Assembly (NCBI GenBank): GCA_934561175.1
Contig: CAKTFW010000007.1
Location: 1 to 53,021, forward strand
DNA: 53,021 nucleotides
Direction of reading: 5' to 3'
Source: an uncultured Oscillospiraceae bacterium
GTDB lineage: Bacteria > Bacillota > Clostridia > Oscillospirales > Oscillospiraceae
Part shown: positions 8,102 to 17,962 of the stretch, one piece after another
How positions within the stretch are numbered: the stretch's first letter is position 1
How the letters are laid out: each line of letters starts with the position of its first letter
The notes under the pieces: generated by a model
What the model saw: the letters and a program-made list of their open reading frames with translations, nothing else
Database searches by the model: none
Told to the model about the DNA's origin: nothing
Program-made: the position numbers and the translations under genes

Positions 8102-11100
8102 ATGCAAGCAAAACTGTGGAAAACAGAATGTGGATCGCTCTATGATCCGAAATTTGAGCATGATGCCTGTGGTATCGGCGCGATTGTCAATCTGGATGGC
8201 AAGGTGGATCATGAGACGGTCGACAATGCACTTGCCATTGTAGAACGGCTGGAACATCGTGCCGGTAAAGATGCGGAAGGGAAGACCGGCGACGGTGTCG
8301 GAATTCTGCTGCAGATTCCACACAAATTCCTGAAAAAGGTGACGGCGCCGCTCGGTATCGAGTTGGGCGAGGCGAGAGACTATGGCGTCGGTATGTTTTT
8401 CCTGCCGCAGGAACAGCTGCAGAGCGCCCGTGCCAAGAAAATTTTTGAGACGATCATCCGCAAAGAGAACATGGAATTTCTGGGCTGGCGTGAAGTCCCG
8501 GTGGAACCGGATGTGCTGGGCAGCCGCGCCCGTGCCTGTATGCCCTATATTCTGCAGGCATTTATCCGCCGCCCGGAAGATACTCCCCGCGGACTGGACT
8601 TTGACCGGAAGCTCTACATTGCCCGCCGTCTGTTTGAGCAGAGCTGTGATAATACCTATGTGCCGAGCTTATCCAGCCGGACGATTGTGTACAAGGGCAT
8701 GTTCCTGGTCAAGCAGCTGCGCCAGTTTTATCTGGATCTACAGGATCCGGACACGGCGTCGGCAATTGCGATTGTTCACTCGCGGTTTTCCACGAATACA
8801 AACCCCAGCTGGGAGCGGGCGCACCCCAACCGGTTCATTATTCATAATGGCGAGATCAATACAATCCGCGGTAACGCAGACCGGATGCTTGCCCGTGAAG
8901 AAACGATGTGCTCCCCCTGCATGAGCTCATCGGATCTGGCCAAGGTGCTTCCGGTGATTCATCAGGCGGGCTCTGACTCGGCAATGCTGGATAATGCGCT
9001 GGAATTTTTTGTGATGAATGGTATGGATCTGCCATTGGCGGTGATGCTGACCATTCCGGAGCCGTGGCAGGGGAACAACAGCCTGAGTCAGAAGCGTAAG
9101 GACTTTTATGAGTATTATGCAACCATGCTGGAGCCCTGGGACGGTCCGGCTTCGATTGTCTACTCCGATGGCGATGTGATGGGCGCGGTGTTGGATCGTA
9201 ACGGCCTGCGGCCGAGCCGGTATTATATCACCGATGATAAGCGCCTGATCCTCTCTTCGGAGGTTGGCGTGCTGGATATTGCACCGGAGCATATTTTGAA
9301 GAAATCCCGCCTGACGCCGGGTAAGATGCTGCTGGTGGATACCCGTGAGGGCCGTGTGATTGAGGACGAAGAGCTGAAAGAGCGCTATGCTGCCGCACAG
9401 CCCTATGGCCAATGGCTCGATAGTGAGTTGGTGCAGCTGCATGAACTACCAATACCGAATAAGGCGGTACAGACCTATACGCCGGCGGAGCGTGCCCGGC
9501 TGATGAAGGCCTTCGGTTATACCTATGAGAGCTTGAAAAATCAGGTACTGCCAATGGCGCTGAATGGACAGGAGCCGACGGCGGCCATGGGCATTGATTC
9601 GCCGCTGGCGGTGCTTTCCAATCAGCACCAGCCGCTGTTTAACTACTTTAAGCAAATGTTTGCCCAGGTTACGAACCCGCCGATTGACGCAATTCGTGAA
9701 GAAGTTGTCACCATGACGACAATGTATCTCGGCACCGACGGGAATATTCTGGAGGATAAGCCTTCCAACTGTCATGTTCTGCGGGTGAACAATCCGATTC
9801 TGACCAATCTGGATATGCTCAAGATCCGGAACATGAAAAAGGAAGGCTTTAAGGTTGAGACAATTTCCATCCTGTTCTACCGTGGCGCCAGCTTGGAGCG
9901 GACGCTCGACCAGTTGATGAACAATGTGGATCGCGCCTATCGCGATGGTGCTAATATGCTGATCCTTTCTGACCGCGGTGTGGATGAGACCCATGTTGCA
10001 ATTCCGTCGCTGCTGGCGGTTTCGGCAGTGGCACAGTATCTGGTGCGCACCAAGCGCCGCACAGCGGTTGCGCTGATTCTGGAGACTGGTGAGCCGCATG
10101 AGGTGCACCATTTTGCCACATTGCTGGGCTATGGCGCTTCGGCCATTAACCCCTACCTGGCGCAGGAGGCCATCCGCGATATGATTGACGACGGCCTGCT
10201 TGACAAGGATTACTATGCGGCTGTGGATGATTACAATAAGGCGATCCTGAAGGGTATTGTCAAAATCGCGTCCAAGATGGGCGTTTCGACACTGCAATCT
10301 TATATGGGAAGCCAGATCTTTGAGGCAATCGGTATTTCACAGACGGTCATTGACAAATATTTTACCGGAACGGTCAGTCGTATCGGCGGCATCGGCCTGC
10401 GCGAGATTGCGGAAGATATGGAGATTCAGCACAGCAAGGCCTTTGATGTGCTGGGACTCTACACCGATTCGGTTTTGGAATCAATTGGAAACCACAAATA
10501 TCGCAGCGGCAAAGAGCAGCATCTGTATGATCCAATGACGATTCACCTGCTGCAGCATTCTACCCAGACCGGAAATTATGAATTGTTCAAGCAGTATACC
10601 GACCGGGTGGACGACGAGGACAATGTCCGCACGCTGCGCGGCGCGCTCCGCTTCCGCTTTCCGGAAGACGGGGGAATTCCACTGGAAGAGGTCGAACCGG
10701 CGTCGGAGATTGTCAAACGCTTCAAGACCGGCGCGATGAGCTACGGATCCATTTCCCAGGAGGCGCACGAATGCATGGCGATTGCCATGAACCGGTTGGG
10801 CGGCAAGTCCAACTCCGGTGAGGGCGGTGAGCGTCCGGAACGGCTGCATTCCGACCGATGCTCAGCCATTAAACAGGTGGCCTCCGGCCGCTTCGGCGTG
10901 ACCGAGGAATATTTGGTCTCCGCAAAGGAAATTCAGATTAAAATGGCACAGGGCGCAAAACCTGGTGAAGGCGGCCATCTGCCCGGCAAAAAGGTCTATC
11001 CCTGGATTGCCAAAACCCGCTATTCTACGCCGGGTGTGGCACTGATTTCTCCGCCGCCGCACCATGATATTTATTCGATTGAGGATCTGGCACAGCTGAT

Positions 11101-12643
11101 CTATGATTTGAAAAATGCCAATCGCGATGCACGGATTTCGGTCAAGCTGGTCTCTGAGGCCGGCGTTGGTACGGTTGCTGCCGGTGTTGCAAAGGCGGGC
11201 AGTCAGGTGATTTTGATCTCCGGTTATGATGGCGGTACCGGCGCGGCGCCCCGCAGCTCGATTCAGAATGCGGGAATGCCCTGGGAGCTTGGCCTGGCGG
11301 AGACCCACCAGACGCTGGTACAAAACGGTTTGCGCTCCCGTGTGGTGCTGGAGACCGATGGTAAGCTGATGAGCGGCCGGGATGTGGCGGTGGCCTGTAT
11401 GCTGGGTGCGGAGGAGTTCGGATTTGCCACGGCACCACTGATTACCATGGGCTGCGCCATGATGCGGGTCTGCAATCTGGACACCTGCGCTATGGGCGTT
11501 GCAACCCAGAACCCGGAGCTGCGTAAACATTTCCGCGGTAAGCCGGAATATGTGATGAACTTTATGCTCTATATTGCTGAGGAGCTGCGGGAGTATATGG
11601 CAAAGCTTGGCGTCCGCACGGTAAAGGAACTGGTTGGCCGCAGCGACTTCCTGGAGGTTCGTGATGATCTGCCTGCGGGCCGCCTGCATACGCTGGATCT
11701 GCACCGGCTGGTGGAGAATCCCTATGCACACGATGCAGATGTGTCCTTTGATCCGGCCAGGGTTTACAATTTTGGGTTGGAGAAGACGCTCGACGAGCGT
11801 GTCTTCTTACCCGCCTTTGCTGAGCAGCTGAAAAATGGCGGAAAAAAGAAGCTGGAGGTCGCCGTTTCCAGTACGGACCGGACGCTGGGCACGATTCTGG
11901 GATCCGAAATCACCAAACGGTTTGGCGATACGCTGCCGGAGGATTCGTTCCAGATCAAGTGTCAGGGCGGCGGCGGTCAGTCCTTCGGTGCATTTATTCC
12001 GAAGGGATTGACACTGGAACTGGTTGGTGACAGCAATGACTACTTCGGGAAGGGCCTTTCCGGCGGCAAGCTGATTGTTTATCCGCCGAAGAAGTCCCGA
12101 TTCCAGGCGGATGAAAATATCATCATTGGCAATGTGGCGCTCTATGGCGCAACCTCCGGTGCGGCTTATATTGCCGGCGTGGCAGGGGAACGCTTCTGTG
12201 TACGCAATTCCGGTGCCCGTGCGGTGGTGGAAGGCTGCGGCGATCACGGCTGTGAGTATATGACGGGCGGCCGGGTAGTAATTCTTGGCCCAACCGGCAA
12301 GAATTTTGCAGCCGGTATGTCCGGCGGCATTGCCTATGTGCTGGATCGCGATAATGACCTTTATACGCGAACCAATAAGAGTATGGTCAAGATTGTTGCA
12401 ATCAGCAATAAATACGATGTGGAAGAACTGAAAGAACTGATTGCACAGCATGTGGCAGCGACAGGCTCGAAAAAAGGCCGTAAGATTTTGGAGAATTTCT
12501 CCGATTATCTGCCGCACTTCAAGAAAGTCATTCCAATGGACTATGAAAAGATGGTTTCGGCCATGGTTCTGATGGAGGAGAAGGGGCTTTCTGGGGAAAA
12601 GGCGCAGATCGAAGCATTCTACCAGGTCACACAGCAGGCGTAA
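8102..12643 (+). CDS. gltB: Glutamate synthase large (alpha) subunit
   Basis: Transfers the amide of glutamine to 2-oxoglutarate, forming two glutamates; the electrons come through GltD. The 1513 residues fit the family. In order: a short propeptide, then Cys23 in EHDACGIGA as the mature N-terminal nucleophile of the glutaminase domain; a central domain; an FMN-binding synthase domain with GGKSNSGEGGE and GYDGGTGAAP; the cysteines of a 3Fe-4S cluster in CAMMRVCNLDTCAMG; and the C-terminal GXGXG beta-helix domain with GGGGQSFGAF. The start has GGAGGTG before it. It sits in a dapL-gltB-gltD transcription unit. Confidence 0.97.
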   Translation: MQAKLWKTECGSLYDPKFEHDACGIGAIVNLDGKVDHETVDNALAIVERLEHRAGKDAEGKTGDGVGILLQIPHKFLKKVTAPLGIELGEARDYGVGMFFLPQEQLQSARAKKIFETIIRKENMEFLGWREVPVEPDVLGSRARACMPYILQAFIRRPEDTPRGLDFDRKLYIARRLFEQSCDNTYVPSLSSRTIVYKGMFLVKQLRQFYLDLQDPDTASAIAIVHSRFSTNTNPSWERAHPNRFIIHNGEINTIRGNADRMLAREETMCSPCMSSSDLAKVLPVIHQAGSDSAMLDNALEFFVMNGMDLPLAVMLTIPEPWQGNNSLSQKRKDFYEYYATMLEPWDGPASIVYSDGDVMGAVLDRNGLRPSRYYITDDKRLILSSEVGVLDIAPEHILKKSRLTPGKMLLVDTREGRVIEDEELKERYAAAQPYGQWLDSELVQLHELPIPNKAVQTYTPAERARLMKAFGYTYESLKNQVLPMALNGQEPTAAMGIDSPLAVLSNQHQPLFNYFKQMFAQVTNPPIDAIREEVVTMTTMYLGTDGNILEDKPSNCHVLRVNNPILTNLDMLKIRNMKKEGFKVETISILFYRGASLERTLDQLMNNVDRAYRDGANMLILSDRGVDETHVAIPSLLAVSAVAQYLVRTKRRTAVALILETGEPHEVHHFATLLGYGASAINPYLAQEAIRDMIDDGLLDKDYYAAVDDYNKAILKGIVKIASKMGVSTLQSYMGSQIFEAIGISQTVIDKYFTGTVSRIGGIGLREIAEDMEIQHSKAFDVLGLYTDSVLESIGNHKYRSGKEQHLYDPMTIHLLQHSTQTGNYELFKQYTDRVDDEDNVRTLRGALRFRFPEDGGIPLEEVEPASEIVKRFKTGAMSYGSISQEAHECMAIAMNRLGGKSNSGEGGERPERLHSDRCSAIKQVASGRFGVTEEYLVSAKEIQIKMAQGAKPGEGGHLPGKKVYPWIAKTRYSTPGVALISPPPHHDIYSIEDLAQLIYDLKNANRDARISVKLVSEAGVGTVAAGVAKAGSQVILISGYDGGTGAAPRSSIQNAGMPWELGLAETHQTLVQNGLRSRVVLETDGKLMSGRDVAVACMLGAEEFGFATAPLITMGCAMMRVCNLDTCAMGVATQNPELRKHFRGKPEYVMNFMLYIAEELREYMAKLGVRTVKELVGRSDFLEVRDDLPAGRLHTLDLHRLVENPYAHDADVSFDPARVYNFGLEKTLDERVFLPAFAEQLKNGGKKKLEVAVSSTDRTLGTILGSEITKRFGDTLPEDSFQIKCQGGGGQSFGAFIPKGLTLELVGDSNDYFGKGLSGGKLIVYPPKKSRFQADENIIIGNVALYGATSGAAYIAGVAGERFCVRNSGARAVVEGCGDHGCEYMTGGRVVILGPTGKNFAAGMSGGIAYVLDRDNDLYTRTNKSMVKIVAISNKYDVEELKELIAQHVAATGSKKGRKILENFSDYLPHFKKVIPMDYEKMVSAMVLMEEKGLSGEKAQIEAFYQVTQQA

Positions 12644-12656
12644 GGAGGGTGGAACC

Positions 12657-14126
12657 ATGGGAAAAGCAACTGGATTTCTCGACTATGTACGCGTCGACTG
12701 TAAGGTGGTTCCGCCGGCAGAACGCCTGAAAAATTATGATGAATTCAAATTCTTGCTTTCAGAGGAACAGCAGCGGCAGCAGGCCGCGCGCTGCATGGAC
12801 TGCGGCGTACCGTTCTGTCAGGCAGGTATGATGTTCGGCAACGCGGTTTCCGGCTGCCCGCTGCACAATTTGATCCCGGAGTGGAACGACCTGCTCTACC
12901 TTGGTAACTGGAAGCAGGCGTATCTGCGGCTGCACAAGACCAATAATTTCCCGGAGTTTACGGGCCGTGTCTGCCCGGCACCCTGTGAAAAGGCCTGCCT
13001 GTGCAATCTGGTCAATGCGCCGGTCACCAGCCATAATAATGAGCTGTCCATCATTGAGCACGCGTTTGCGAACGGCGATGTCAAGCCGCATGCTCCGGAA
13101 GTCCGGACGGAGAAGCGCGTTGCAGTTATTGGCTCTGGCCCATCGGGTCTTGCCGTAGCGGATCAGCTCAATCACCGCGGCCATATGGTGACGGTGTTTG
13201 AACGGTCTGATCGGATTGGCGGCTTGTTGATGTACGGTATTCCCAACATGAAGCTGGACAAATCGGTAGTGGAACGCCGCCGGAAGCTGATGGAGCAGGA
13301 GGGTGTGCAGTTTGTCACCGGCGCGGACATTGGAAATACTGTCGATGCAGCGGAAATTCTGAAACAGTATGACGCAGTTGTGCTCTGCTGCGGCGCGTCC
13401 AATCCGCGGGATCTGAGCGCGCCGGGACGCGATGCAAATGGCATTTATTTTGCCGTCGATTTCCTGAAGGCCAATACCAAGAGCCTGTTGGATTCCGGCC
13501 TGACGGACGGAAATGCCATTTCTGCGAAGGGGAAGAAGGTCCTGGTTGTTGGCGGCGGCGATACCGGCAATGACTGTGTCGGTACGGTGCTGCGGCATGG
13601 CTGTGCCAGCGTCACCCAACTGGAGATGATGCCGAAGCCGTCGGAAGAGCGGGATCCGATAAAAAATCCGTGGCCACAATGGCCCAATGTACGAAAGACG
13701 GATTATGGCCAGGAGGAAGCCATCTATGTGCAGGGGGCGGATCCGCGGATCTACAACACCACAATTCGGGAATTCCATAAGGATGAAAACGGAAATCTCT
13801 GTGGTGTAACCGCAGTCCATCTGAAGTGGGAGCATGGAAAGATGGAGGAATTGGATTCCTTTGAGCTGGAGGCGGATCTGGTGTTGATTGCCGCAGGCTT
13901 TGTCGGTTGTCAGAGCTATGTCGCCGACGCCTTTGGTGTGGAGCAGACGCCAAGGACCCTGGTTGCGACGGAAAAGAATGGCTACCAGACCAATGTACCG
14001 AAGGTGTTTGCTGCGGGTGATATGCGCCGTGGGCAGTCTCTGGTCGTCTGGGGAATTCATGAGGGCCGCGAGGCAGCCTATGCGGTGGATGAATACCTGA
14101 TGGGCTATTCCAATATGGACCGCTAA
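12657..14126 (+). CDS. gltD: Glutamate synthase small (beta) subunit
   Basis: An NADPH- and FAD-dependent flavoprotein that passes electrons to the large subunit. The 489 residues contain the N-terminal iron-sulfur cysteines (CMDCGVPFCQ, then CPAPCEKACLC), an FAD Rossmann motif VIGSGPSGLA, an NADPH motif VVGGGDTGND, and the C-terminal FAD block FAAGDMRRGQSLVVW. The start follows GGAGGGTGG 13 bases after gltB. A strong terminator closes the operon. Confidence 0.97.
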   Translation: MGKATGFLDYVRVDCKVVPPAERLKNYDEFKFLLSEEQQRQQAARCMDCGVPFCQAGMMFGNAVSGCPLHNLIPEWNDLLYLGNWKQAYLRLHKTNNFPEFTGRVCPAPCEKACLCNLVNAPVTSHNNELSIIEHAFANGDVKPHAPEVRTEKRVAVIGSGPSGLAVADQLNHRGHMVTVFERSDRIGGLLMYGIPNMKLDKSVVERRRKLMEQEGVQFVTGADIGNTVDAAEILKQYDAVVLCCGASNPRDLSAPGRDANGIYFAVDFLKANTKSLLDSGLTDGNAISAKGKKVLVVGGGDTGNDCVGTVLRHGCASVTQLEMMPKPSEERDPIKNPWPQWPNVRKTDYGQEEAIYVQGADPRIYNTTIREFHKDENGNLCGVTAVHLKWEHGKMEELDSFELEADLVLIAAGFVGCQSYVADAFGVEQTPRTLVATEKNGYQTNVPKVFAAGDMRRGQSLVVWGIHEGREAAYAVDEYLMGYSNMDR

Positions 14127-14132
14127 GCAAAG

Positions 14133-14170
14133 AAACCGCCGTGCGCCAAACTTGGCGCATGGCGGTTTTT
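14133..14170 (+). terminator. Terminator of the dapL-gltBD operon
   Basis: AAACCGCC(G)TGCGCCAA pairs with TTGGCGCA(T)GGCGGTTT, followed by a T run; the hairpin begins just after the gltD stop. Confidence 0.9.
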
Positions 14171-14171
14171 G

Positions 14172-14200
14172 TTGCTGTAAGGGGGAAACTGTGATACAAT
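14172..14200 (+). promoter_or_regulatory. Extended -10 promoter of the ruv operon
   Basis: TTGCTG (14172-14177), a 17-base spacer, then TACAAT (14195-14200) preceded by TG at the extended -10 position. It lies 20 bases before the first gene. Confidence 0.65.
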
Positions 14201-14221
14201 AACCCAAATGAGGTGAAGACA

Positions 14222-14428
14222 ATGAATCCTTCCCAGAATGAACCGACGCCGGAAGAGCTGGAACTGCTGCGCCGCAGCCAGCAGGCGGAAGAGGAAAAAC
14301 GGCATTACGCGCCCCGCCCTAAATGGCAGATTGTCGGCGCGTGGATTCTGATTGCAATTTTGGTGCTGGGGATTATCAATGTCTGCTATTGGCAGATTCA
14401 TGGAATCCCGGCATTTTTACAGCGATGA
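14222..14428 (+). CDS. Small single-span membrane protein coupled to ruvC
   Basis: A 68-residue protein of unknown function. Residues 1-35 are charged and hydrophilic (Glu-, Arg- and Gln-rich), followed by one hydrophobic segment (about 38-58) and a short tail, so it is probably membrane-anchored with the N terminus inside. The ATG has AGGTG upstream; an in-frame GTG three codons earlier overlaps that ribosome site and is less likely. Its stop overlaps the ruvC start (ATGA), which implies translational coupling, and it is first in the operon behind its own promoter. I recognise no family; the link to RuvABC is positional only. Confidence 0.75.
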   Translation: MNPSQNEPTPEELELLRRSQQAEEEKRHYAPRPKWQIVGAWILIAILVLGIINVCYWQIHGIPAFLQR

Positions 14429-14916
14429 AAATTTTAGGGATTGACCCTGGCTATGGGACAACGGGCTTCGGCCTGATCGAGGCGGACCGGAATGGGCAGC
14501 GGGCGCTGCACTATGGAGCGGTAACCACTCCGACGGGGCTGCCATTTGAGCAGCGTCTAGTTGTGCTCTATGATGACATTACAGAACTTTTGACCCGCTT
14601 TCGCCCGGAGGCGGTGGCGGTGGAAGAGCTGTTCTGGGGTCACAATATCACGACTGGTATTCAGGTCAGCCATGGCCGTGGCGTAATTCTGCTGGCGATT
14701 GCAAAATCCGGCGTACCGCTCTTTGAATACACGCCGATGCAGGTGAAGCAGGCGGTTGTGGGATATGGCAATGCGCAGAAACGGCAGGTAATGGAGATGA
14801 CCCGGCGCCTGCTGAGACTTGAAAAGGTACCGCGGCCCGACGATGCGGCTGACGCACTGGCGCTGGCGCTCTGCCATGGCCGTGCGTCTACATCCATGCT
14901 GGCACAACTGAGGTGA
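14425..14916 (+). CDS. ruvC: Crossover junction endodeoxyribonuclease RuvC
   Basis: A dimeric nuclease that cuts Holliday junctions during recombinational repair. With the ATG inside the ATGA overlap it has 163 residues, the family size; a longer frame starting 34 codons earlier only reads through the upstream gene. Acidic catalytic residues are Asp7 in GIDPGYG, the glutamate pair in VAVEELFW, and aspartates in PDDAADALALALCH. Followed by ruvA after four bases. Confidence 0.96.
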   Translation: MKILGIDPGYGTTGFGLIEADRNGQRALHYGAVTTPTGLPFEQRLVVLYDDITELLTRFRPEAVAVEELFWGHNITTGIQVSHGRGVILLAIAKSGVPLFEYTPMQVKQAVVGYGNAQKRQVMEMTRRLLRLEKVPRPDDAADALALALCHGRASTSMLAQLR

Positions 14917-14920
14917 ATCT

Positions 14921-15517
14921 ATGTTTTATTATCTTTCCGGCACTGTGGCGCTGCTGGAGAACGGCATCGCTGTGATCGATTGCGGCGGTGTTGGCTACAC
15001 CTGCCACACCAGCACCTACACCCAGTCTCAACTGACGGTGGGGCAGCGGGCGAAGCTCTACACTTATTGCAATATCCGTGAAGGTGCATTTGATATTTTT
15101 GGCTTCTCCTCCAAGGAGGAGAAAAACTGCTTTGAGATGATGGTTGGCGTTTCGGGCGTTGGCCCGAAGGTGGCGTTGGCGATCCTTTCTGCAGTGACGC
15201 CGCAGAACTTCACGATGGCTGTCCTGACTGAGGATGACAAGCTGCTGACCGCGGCGCAGGGCGTTGGGAAAAAGCTGGCACAGCGAATTATTCTGGAGCT
15301 GAAGGACAAGCTGGGCAAGACGGTGCCGCAGGCTGATTTTTCGGCGGGTCCAGCACCGGTAACGGTGTCTGGCGGTTCGGTGGGCGAGGCTTCGGCGGCG
15401 CTTGCTGTACTGGGATATAGCCAAGCGGAAATTTCTGCGGCCCTGAAAGGCGCCGATCCAGCGCTGCCGACGGATGAATTGGTACGGCTGGCGCTGCGAA
15501 ATATGCTCAAGCAGTAA
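14921..15517 (+). CDS. ruvA: Holliday junction branch migration protein RuvA
   Basis: Binds four-way junctions as a tetramer and loads the RuvB motor. The 198 residues show the N-terminal OB-fold (MFYYLSGTV), tandem helix-hairpin-helix motifs (VSGVGPKVALAIL and AQGVGKKLAQRII), an acidic/flexible linker, and the C-terminal domain that touches RuvB. Spacing to both neighbours is short, as in the usual ruvCAB order. Confidence 0.96.
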   Translation: MFYYLSGTVALLENGIAVIDCGGVGYTCHTSTYTQSQLTVGQRAKLYTYCNIREGAFDIFGFSSKEEKNCFEMMVGVSGVGPKVALAILSAVTPQNFTMAVLTEDDKLLTAAQGVGKKLAQRIILELKDKLGKTVPQADFSAGPAPVTVSGGSVGEASAALAVLGYSQAEISAALKGADPALPTDELVRLALRNMLKQ

Positions 15518-15529
15518 GGGGGAACCGCA

Positions 15530-16567
15530 TTGAGTATTGATTTTTCGGAAGAATTGGAACAACCGATTGTAACAACTTCCCTGACGCCGATGGACGAAGG
15601 GGAGGTTTCACTGCGACCGAAGACGCTCGCGGATTATACCGGACAGGAGAAGGCCAAACGGAATCTCTCTGTCTATATTGAGGCGGCGCGTCGCCGGAAT
15701 GAATCGCTTGATCATGTGCTGCTCTATGGCCCGCCAGGACTGGGCAAGACAACGCTGGCAGGGATTATTGCCAATGAAATGGGTGTAACCATGCGCGTGA
15801 CCTCCGGCCCTGCAATTGAAAAAACAGGCGATCTGGTGGCGTTGCTCACCAATATGAATCCCGGCGATGTATTGTTTATTGATGAAATCCATCGGCTCAA
15901 CCGAACCGTGGAGGAAATCCTCTATCCGGCGATGGAGGATTACGCGATTGATATTATCATTGGAAAAGGTCCATCGGCGAACTCGATCCGGCTGGATCTG
16001 CCGCGCTTTACTCTGATTGGGGCAACAACACGGGCGGGACAGCTTTCCTCTCCACTGCGGGATCGTTTTGGCGTTTCGCTTCGGTTGGAACTTTATACCC
16101 CGGAAGAACTGGCCAAAATTGTCACCCGCTCGGCAGCGTTGCTGGGAATGCCGATTGAACCGGATGGTGCAGCGGAGATTGCATCACGATCCCGCGGAAC
16201 GCCGCGCATTGCCAACCGGATGCTCCGGCGTGTGCGCGATTTTGCACAGGTTTTGTGTGACGGTGTCATCACAAAGGCGGCAGCGGACGAGGCGCTGACG
16301 CGGCTGGAAGTGGACCGGTTGGGGCTGGACGCGATTGATCGCCGGATGCTGCGCGCGATTATTCAGCAATATGGCGGTGGCCCAGTTGGGTTGGAGACGC
16401 TGGCCGCGACAATTGGAGAAGAAGCGGTTACGCTGGAGGATGTGTATGAACCGTATCTGATGCAGATCGGCTTCCTGACCAGAACCCCACGCGGCCGCTG
16501 CGTAACGCGGCTTGCGTACGATCATCTGAATCTGACATATGATAAAGAAGAGCAGATGGAATTTTAG
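15530..16567 (+). CDS. ruvB: Holliday junction branch migration helicase RuvB
   Basis: The hexameric AAA+ motor for branch migration. The 345 residues include Walker A GPPGLGKTTL, Walker B with DEIH, sensor GATTRAG, the arginine-finger/sensor 2 block SRGTPRIANR and a winged-helix C terminus. The start is TTG, preceded by AAGGGGGA; no ATG lies nearby, and the N terminus before SLRPKTLADYTGQ is the right length. The unusual start codon may lower its yield relative to RuvA. Confidence 0.96.
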   Translation: MSIDFSEELEQPIVTTSLTPMDEGEVSLRPKTLADYTGQEKAKRNLSVYIEAARRRNESLDHVLLYGPPGLGKTTLAGIIANEMGVTMRVTSGPAIEKTGDLVALLTNMNPGDVLFIDEIHRLNRTVEEILYPAMEDYAIDIIIGKGPSANSIRLDLPRFTLIGATTRAGQLSSPLRDRFGVSLRLELYTPEELAKIVTRSAALLGMPIEPDGAAEIASRSRGTPRIANRMLRRVRDFAQVLCDGVITKAAADEALTRLEVDRLGLDAIDRRMLRAIIQQYGGGPVGLETLAATIGEEAVTLEDVYEPYLMQIGFLTRTPRGRCVTRLAYDHLNLTYDKEEQMEF

Positions 16568-16578
16568 GAGGAAAAACC

Positions 16579-17940
16579 ATGGGCGTATTATTTGGAACGG
16601 ACGGAATTCGCGGCGTAGCCAACGAAACGCTGGATGCGCCGCTGGCCTATCGGGTTGGCCAGGCTGCCGCGCTGGTGCTGGCGGAACAGACGGAGGGCCG
16701 CCCGTTGTTTTTGATTGGGAAGGATACCCGAATTTCTTCGGATCTGCTGGAAAACGCGCTGACGGCCGGCCTGCTTGCCTGCGGTGCAGATGTGATGAGC
16801 CTGGGCGTACTTCCGACGCCGGCTGTGGCGTATCTGACCGTCTGCAATCATGCCGCGGCTGGAATTGTCATCTCGGCGTCGCATAACCCATTTGAACATA
16901 ACGGTATTAAGATTTTCTCCGGTGCAGGCTTTAAGCTGAATGACGCACTGGAAGAAAAAATTGAACAGCTGATTCTGCAGGAAGCACCGCTGCCGGTGAA
17001 AACACATGGCGAGCTGGGCCGGACGGTGAGCGGCGAGGGACAGCTGGAGCGCTATATTGCGCATTTGGTTTCCACGGTTCCGGAAGGGCTGCATGGCCGC
17101 CGGATTCTGGTGGATTGCGCCAACGGCGCGGCTTCTGCAACCGCAAAGAAGCTCTTTGCAAATTTTGATCTGACTGTAGATTTCATTCACTGCAGCCCGG
17201 ATGGGGTTAATATCAATAACGGATGCGGATCAACACATCTGGAGAGCCTTGCAAAGGGCGTTGTAGCCGGTGGCTATGATCTTGGCATCGCATTTGACGG
17301 AGACGCGGATCGTTGCCTAGCGGTGGATGAGACTGGTGCGGAAGTGGACGGCGACAAGATCATGGCAATCTGCGCCACCGCAATGGAAGCGGATGGAAGA
17401 TTGAAAAACGGCGGATTTGTGGCAACGATTATGTCCAATATGGGCCTGCACAAATATGCGAATGCGCATGGCTTCCGGATCCTCTGCGCAGCGGTCGGCG
17501 ATCGTAATGTACTGGAGCTGATGCAGAAGGAGCATATGATTCTTGGCGGCGAGCAGTCCGGACATATTATCTTCCTGGAGCATATGACGACCGGCGATGG
17601 TCAGTTGGCGGCGCTGCAGCTGCTGCGTATCCTCTGTGCGGGGGATAAGACGCTGGGACAGTATTGCGCAGAAATTCCCCATTATCCACAGGAGCTGATC
17701 AATGTAAAGGGACCGGTATCCAATGCGGAAAAAGCGGCGCTTATTGCAAGCGAAGCCATGCAGGTGATTATTGCAGCCGGTGAAGAAAAGCTGGGGGGCG
17801 ACGGCAGAATTCTAGTACGACCCTCTGGAACTGAGGCGCTGATCCGCGTAATGGTGGAGTCGGCCAATGCGGATTTGGCCCGTACCGTTGCGCGAGAAGT
17901 GGCGAATATGGTAGAAAATGTACAAAAAAACGGAGAGTGA
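16579..17940 (+). CDS. glmM: Phosphoglucosamine mutase
   Basis: Converts glucosamine 6-phosphate to glucosamine 1-phosphate for UDP-GlcNAc and the cell wall. The 453 residues contain the phosphoserine loop SASHNP, the metal-binding loop DGDADRC, the sugar-binding GGEQSGH and the C-terminal phosphate loop RPSGTEALIRVM. It begins 11 bases after ruvB with AGGAGG, so it is probably in the same operon. Confidence 0.97.
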   Translation: MGVLFGTDGIRGVANETLDAPLAYRVGQAAALVLAEQTEGRPLFLIGKDTRISSDLLENALTAGLLACGADVMSLGVLPTPAVAYLTVCNHAAAGIVISASHNPFEHNGIKIFSGAGFKLNDALEEKIEQLILQEAPLPVKTHGELGRTVSGEGQLERYIAHLVSTVPEGLHGRRILVDCANGAASATAKKLFANFDLTVDFIHCSPDGVNINNGCGSTHLESLAKGVVAGGYDLGIAFDGDADRCLAVDETGAEVDGDKIMAICATAMEADGRLKNGGFVATIMSNMGLHKYANAHGFRILCAAVGDRNVLELMQKEHMILGGEQSGHIIFLEHMTTGDGQLAALQLLRILCAGDKTLGQYCAEIPHYPQELINVKGPVSNAEKAALIASEAMQVIIAAGEEKLGGDGRILVRPSGTEALIRVMVESANADLARTVAREVANMVENVQKNGE

Positions 17941-17962
17941 ACAAAAATAGTTTCGTTTACTA

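Noticed and set aside
6818..8323. 501-codon minus-strand frame opposite dapL and gltB
   Set aside because: It spans two well-supported plus-strand genes and an intergenic gap and shows no family motif.
12759..14222. 487-codon minus-strand frame opposite gltD
   Set aside because: It runs through the gltD gene and its terminator; gltD motifs are clear on the other strand.
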